Assembly: GCA_049840935.1 (NCBI GenBank)
Contig: JASGJA010000025.1
Location: forward strand, 124,001-188,000
Origin: Mesorhizobium_G sp049840935
GTDB lineage: Bacteria; Pseudomonadota; Alphaproteobacteria; Rhizobiales; Rhizobiaceae
Direction of reading: 5' to 3'
DNA: 64,000 nucleotides
The translations under genes were made by a program, and so were the position numbers. Shown here piece by piece: positions 60,845-64,000 of the stretch (within the stretch, counting starts at the first letter, position 1; each line of letters starts with the position of its first letter). The notes under the pieces are model-generated. The model saw only the letters and a program-made list of their open reading frames with translations, searched no databases and had not been told where the DNA came from.

Positions 60845-61452
60845 CGCTGGAATTCTTCCTTACCTCCTTGGTGATCATCGCATCACCCGGCACCGGGGCG
60901 ATCTACACGGTAGCAGCCGGGCTTTCGGGCGGCGCTCGCGCGAGTCTCGTTGCCGCGTTTGGCTGCACATTGGGCATCATTCCCCACATGCTGGCGGCGA
61001 TCAGCGGGCTTGCCGCTCTGCTACACACGAGCGCGTTGGCCTTCCAAATTCTCAAGTACTTCGGCGTCGCCTATCTGCTCTACATGGCTTGGGCAATGTT
61101 TCGCGATCGCGGTATGCTCAGCTTGAACGACGAGGCGAGCGGTAAGAATGTTCGGCAGGTGATCGTTTCCGCGATCCTCATCAACCTGCTGAACCCGAAG
61201 CTCTCGATCTTCTTCTTCGCTTTCCTGCCGCAGTTCGTGAGCGCGAACGAGGCGTCGCCTGTGAACCGAATGCTGGAACTCAGCCTCGCCTTCATGGCCC
61301 TGACATTCGTGATCTTCGCCGCCTATGGAGCCTTCGCCGCGGCTGTTCGGCGGCATGTCATCTCGAACGCCTCTGTCCAGACATGGATGCGCCGCGGCTT
61401 CGCCGCCGCGTTTGCGGGACTTGCAGCACAACTCGCCCTGACAAGCCGATAG
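60841..61452 (+). CDS. LysE family amino-acid exporter
   Basis: The 203-residue protein has about six helices and the LysE/RhtB pattern: IIASPGTGAIYTVAAGLSGG near the start, and ILINLLNPKLSIFFFAFLPQF. It should export an amino acid or related compound. It forms a coupled unit with the B3/4 domain gene under the upstream AraC regulator. Confidence 0.88.
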   Translation: MTLEFFLTSLVIIASPGTGAIYTVAAGLSGGARASLVAAFGCTLGIIPHMLAAISGLAALLHTSALAFQILKYFGVAYLLYMAWAMFRDRGMLSLNDEASGKNVRQVIVSAILINLLNPKLSIFFFAFLPQFVSANEASPVNRMLELSLAFMALTFVIFAAYGAFAAAVRRHVISNASVQTWMRRGFAAAFAGLAAQLALTSR

Positions 61453-61618
61453 GCCGGCAGCGTGTTCGCCGGCCGGCGAGGCGAAAAAGATACAAGTATG
61501 CGATGCGAGACGGACGCATGTATCTGAACTCAATTGCAGTAATTCCGAGCCGACCGGCGAAGTTCGCGATTTACTTGTCTCTTTTGGGCGTCCGACCATT
61601 CGCTCATGGAGATACGCC
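61453..61618. other. Intergenic region before the GntR gene
   Basis: No gene is seen. The stretch separates the LysE unit from the GntR-kinase operon and should hold that operon's promoter; GGAG lies seven bases before the TTG start. Confidence 0.35.
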
Positions 61619-62341
61619 TTGGCCCCACTTTATCGAACCATCGCGGAGCAGTTGCTGAACGAGTTCTCCGGCGGCAATCGCGCGACCGACATCGCGTTGC
61701 CGTCGGAAGCGAGCTTGCAGCGCGCGTTTGGGGTGAGCAGGACCACAGTGCGAAAGGCGCTGGCCGAACTCCAGTCAACCGGGATGGTGGCGACGCGACG
61801 AGGCATCGGATCACACTTCCTTGCGGACAAGATCAACAAGCCGATTTCGTCTCGCGTGCATTTCAGAAGCGAAGAGAGGGATCGAGGTGTTCGACCGCAA
61901 ACGCGGGTCCTCGGCTACACTGTGCGGCGGGCTTCGACGGCGGAGGCGGTGCATTTCGGATGCAAGCCGGGTCAGTTGGTGGGCGACCTTTGCCGGCTCC
62001 TCCTGCTGGAGGGGCGTCCGACAATTCATCAGCGTGCGGTCCTACGGCTGCCCAAGCCGGAAGACCTGAGCGCATTTCAGTTCGAGAACGTCTCGCTCTA
62101 CGATCTTCTGCAATCGCGCTTTTCGTTGACGATTCCGAAGATCAGCAAAACGCTCGAAGCCGTCGAGGCCCCGCCGAATATCGCAAAATATCTCTCGATC
62201 GCGCCGGGAGCCGCGGTCTTTCGTGTCCAGCGTATCGGCTCCGCGCAGGATGGGTCGGTCATCGAGCTGTCCACCAACTTCGTCCGAGGGGATCGCTACT
62301 ACTTCTCCTACTCCGGCGCGAACGAGGAGTTCGAGCGGTGA
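61619..62341 (+). CDS. GntR family transcriptional regulator (HutC-type)
   Basis: The 240-residue product has the GntR helix-turn-helix (LPSEASLQRAFGVSRTTVRKALAELQSTGMVATRRGIGSHF) and a UTRA-type C-terminal ligand domain (QLVGDLCRLLLLEGRPTIHQRAVLRLP, SVIELSTNFVRGDRYYF). The start is TTG. Its stop overlaps the kinase start (GTGA), so it probably controls its own operon in response to a sugar ligand. Confidence 0.88.
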   Translation: MAPLYRTIAEQLLNEFSGGNRATDIALPSEASLQRAFGVSRTTVRKALAELQSTGMVATRRGIGSHFLADKINKPISSRVHFRSEERDRGVRPQTRVLGYTVRRASTAEAVHFGCKPGQLVGDLCRLLLLEGRPTIHQRAVLRLPKPEDLSAFQFENVSLYDLLQSRFSLTIPKISKTLEAVEAPPNIAKYLSIAPGAAVFRVQRIGSAQDGSVIELSTNFVRGDRYYFSYSGANEEFER

Positions 62342-63831
62342 GGATTCTCGCGGTCGATCTCGGCGGGTCAGCGCTCAAGGCGTGCCTCTTTGACGATGAT
62401 GGCGCCGTCGTAGCACGCGCCCGCGTCGATCTCAGTTTTGTCGAAACTCGATCTGGCTGGTCGGAGGCACATCCAGCGCAATGGTGGGAAGCGCTGAAAG
62501 ATGCGGTCGCGAGCATTGGAGCCTCGGCTGGCAGAGCTTCGAGTATCCGCGTGGTCTCCATATGTGGATTCACGCGCACACAGGTCTTTCTGGACGCGAA
62601 TTTAGATCCGGTTCGCCCCGCGATCGGATTTCGCGACCGTCGCGCGACGGAAATCGGAGAAGCCATGCGAACTATGGTCTCCACCGGCAATCCAGACTTT
62701 GAGCAGTTCAACGGCTTCCACCCGCTCGCGCGCTTGCTCTGGCTGCGAGAGCAGGAACCCTTGAGCTGGGACCGCACCCGCTACGTGGTCGAGCCGAAGG
62801 ACTTTCTCAACCTCAAGCTGACTGGCGCGGCCATGTCCGACGAGGTGTCACACTATTGGTTGGCGAAAGCGTTCGAGGGCGGAGCGAAATCGCTTGCGTC
62901 ACTGTGCGGAATAGATCGTGAAGTCCTCCCAAGACTTGATCGCCCTCACGCTTTCGTCGGCCATGTCAGCGCGGAGGCCGCGCGTGAGCTGCCGATGCTG
63001 AGCGACGCCAGTGTCGTTCTTGGATCGAACGACACCTGGTCGGCGGTTGCAGGGATGGAAGGGCTGGCGTCTGGCCGAGCCTATTGTGTCTCGGGCTCGT
63101 CCGAGGTGACGGGCATGGTGTCCAGCAGCGAGGCTCACGCGCCGGGGCTGTCAACAGTGCGGTGGGGTGAGAACCTCTGGCAGATTGGAGGCCCCGGCCA
63201 AAACGGATCGAACACGGTTGATTGGGTGAACGCGACACTTTCGCGCGACGCTTCCGAGGATTTGGGCGTTGAGACGCCGAGTCGGCCGCTGATCTTTCTG
63301 CCGTATCTGCTCGGCGAGCGGACCCCCTTCTGGGATGCCGACTTGCGCGGCGCACTCCTCGGCTTGGGTGCAGATACACAGCCGAGCGAGATCAGGCGAG
63401 CCGTTATGGAGGGTGTCGCCTACGTGAATCGTGCCGTAATGGAGCGAGCGGAAGCGGCCGCGGGTCAAGCGTCCACCGAAATGAGGATCGGTGGAGGCGG
63501 CGCGCGAAGTGCGGTCTGGAATCAGATTCGTGCCGATGTTCTCGGACGAACCGTGCTCGCGGCTACCGAGCCCGAGACCGGGTTGGCGGGATGCCTCGCC
63601 ACGGCGCTGGCAGCGCTCAACGGCACGGACGGGCGTTCCGATCACACCGAAAGCAATCAGCGCTTCATTCGCTACGACCCTTCGCCCGCTCGTCGTGACT
63701 ACTACGACGATCTCTTTCGCCTTTACGGCGCCGCACACGATGCGGTCGCCCCCATATCCCGCCAGCTCGCCAGTATGGCGCGGCGGAGTTCAACGCACGT
63801 CAATCACACTCAGGAGAAGGAACTTCAATGA
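62338..63831 (+). CDS. FGGY family carbohydrate kinase
   Basis: The 497-residue product has the FGGY pattern: ILAVDLGGSALKACLFDDDG near the start, the substrate region WSEAHPAQWWEALKDAV, and the C-terminal ATP part (MRIGGGGARSAVWNQIRADVLGRTV, LAGCLATALAAL). It should phosphorylate a sugar or sugar alcohol, possibly xylulose-like. GTG at 62338 overlaps the GntR stop, and the BtpA/SgcQ gene overlaps its own stop. Confidence 0.88.
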   Translation: MRILAVDLGGSALKACLFDDDGAVVARARVDLSFVETRSGWSEAHPAQWWEALKDAVASIGASAGRASSIRVVSICGFTRTQVFLDANLDPVRPAIGFRDRRATEIGEAMRTMVSTGNPDFEQFNGFHPLARLLWLREQEPLSWDRTRYVVEPKDFLNLKLTGAAMSDEVSHYWLAKAFEGGAKSLASLCGIDREVLPRLDRPHAFVGHVSAEAARELPMLSDASVVLGSNDTWSAVAGMEGLASGRAYCVSGSSEVTGMVSSSEAHAPGLSTVRWGENLWQIGGPGQNGSNTVDWVNATLSRDASEDLGVETPSRPLIFLPYLLGERTPFWDADLRGALLGLGADTQPSEIRRAVMEGVAYVNRAVMERAEAAAGQASTEMRIGGGGARSAVWNQIRADVLGRTVLAATEPETGLAGCLATALAALNGTDGRSDHTESNQRFIRYDPSPARRDYYDDLFRLYGAAHDAVAPISRQLASMARRSSTHVNHTQEKELQ

Positions 63832-64000
63832 AGACGTTGTTCAAGGATCGCTACGGCCAAGAGAAGTTGCTCATCGGCATGGTGCATACGCTGCCGCTGC
63901 CAGGTTCGCCGCTCTACGACCGCACCGGGGGCGTGAAAAAGATCACGAAACAAGCCCTTCTGGAAGCGCGTATCCTGCGGGATGCCGGGTTCCACACCAT
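63828..64000 (+). CDS. BtpA/SgcQ family protein, N-terminal part
   Basis: The visible 57 residues start MKTLFKDRYGQEKLLIGMVH and continue with LPLPGSPLYDR, the BtpA/SgcQ start. These are TIM-barrel proteins found in sugar operons and, in cyanobacteria, in photosystem I assembly. ATG overlaps the kinase stop (ATGA). The gene runs off the right edge. Confidence 0.8.
   Translation, partial: MKTLFKDRYGQEKLLIGMVHTLPLPGSPLYDRTGGVKKITKQALLEARILRDAGFHT

Noticed and set aside
61606..62337. Upstream extension of the kinase frame through the GntR gene
   Set aside because: The GntR frame has clear domains; the extension is low-complexity and the GTG at 62338 overlaps the GntR stop.

Overview
The window looks like a chromosome segment of an alphaproteobacterium of the order Hyphomicrobiales (Rhizobiales). 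The 16S gene, the rRNA operon order 16S-tRNA-Ile-tRNA-Ala-23S-5S-tRNA-fMet, the helix-9 insertion in 23S, a DUF4167 protein, a CtrA-group style gene content and the intergenic palindromes all fit. I do not name a genus.

Positions 1-38820 are host backbone. In order they hold: an EamA transporter tail, a YihY-type membrane protein, a HIG1 protein with a cobalamin adenosyltransferase, a rhomboid protease, a polysaccharide flippase with a CelD-type acetyltransferase, a compact exosortase locus (5840-7440), secA, a parvulin, a Wzz-like protein, argJ-GNAT-mutT, methionine gamma-lyase with an Lrp regulator, a Flp pilin, comF-grxC-nitrilase-DUF1178-EamA, ubiG, lysC-ptsP-prfA-prmC, a DUF4167 protein, clpB behind a heat-shock promoter, an L,D-transpeptidase and an M23 peptidase. 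Six of these genes (YihY, Lrp, nitrilase, DUF1178, EamA, ptsP) are broken by one- or two-base indels. Because core genes are hit, sequencing error is as likely as true decay.

Positions 38821-45124 are a complete rRNA operon with promoter, boxA, two spacer tRNAs and a terminal tRNA-fMet. Both spacers on either side of 23S carry related GC-rich palindromic elements of about 95 bases.

From about 45081 to the right edge the DNA is richer in G+C and has the layout of an integrative mobile element inserted in tRNA-fMet. A serine recombinase ends inside the tRNA gene. It is followed by a Phd/PemK-like toxin-antitoxin pair, TfoX-like and DUF2285 proteins, an orphan DNA methyltransferase, a broken DUF6499/DUF2285 regulator, an AlpA-like HTH, RepA, a frame-disrupted cytosine methyltransferase, DUF2840, a TraF-like S26 peptidase, DUF736, a lytic transglycosylase, a methyltransferase-like protein and a DUF3363 relaxase. 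No TraG coupling protein or Trb mating-pair genes follow. Instead there is cargo: AraC-B3/4-LysE, then GntR-FGGY kinase-BtpA/SgcQ, which runs off the edge. The element therefore looks mobilizable or decayed rather than self-transmissible, at least in what is visible; its right end is not in the window.

The most interesting signal is the small exosortase locus: one short secreted protein with a PEP-CTERM-like tail, its own terminator, an exosortase, and a translationally coupled partner, sitting beside exopolysaccharide-type genes.
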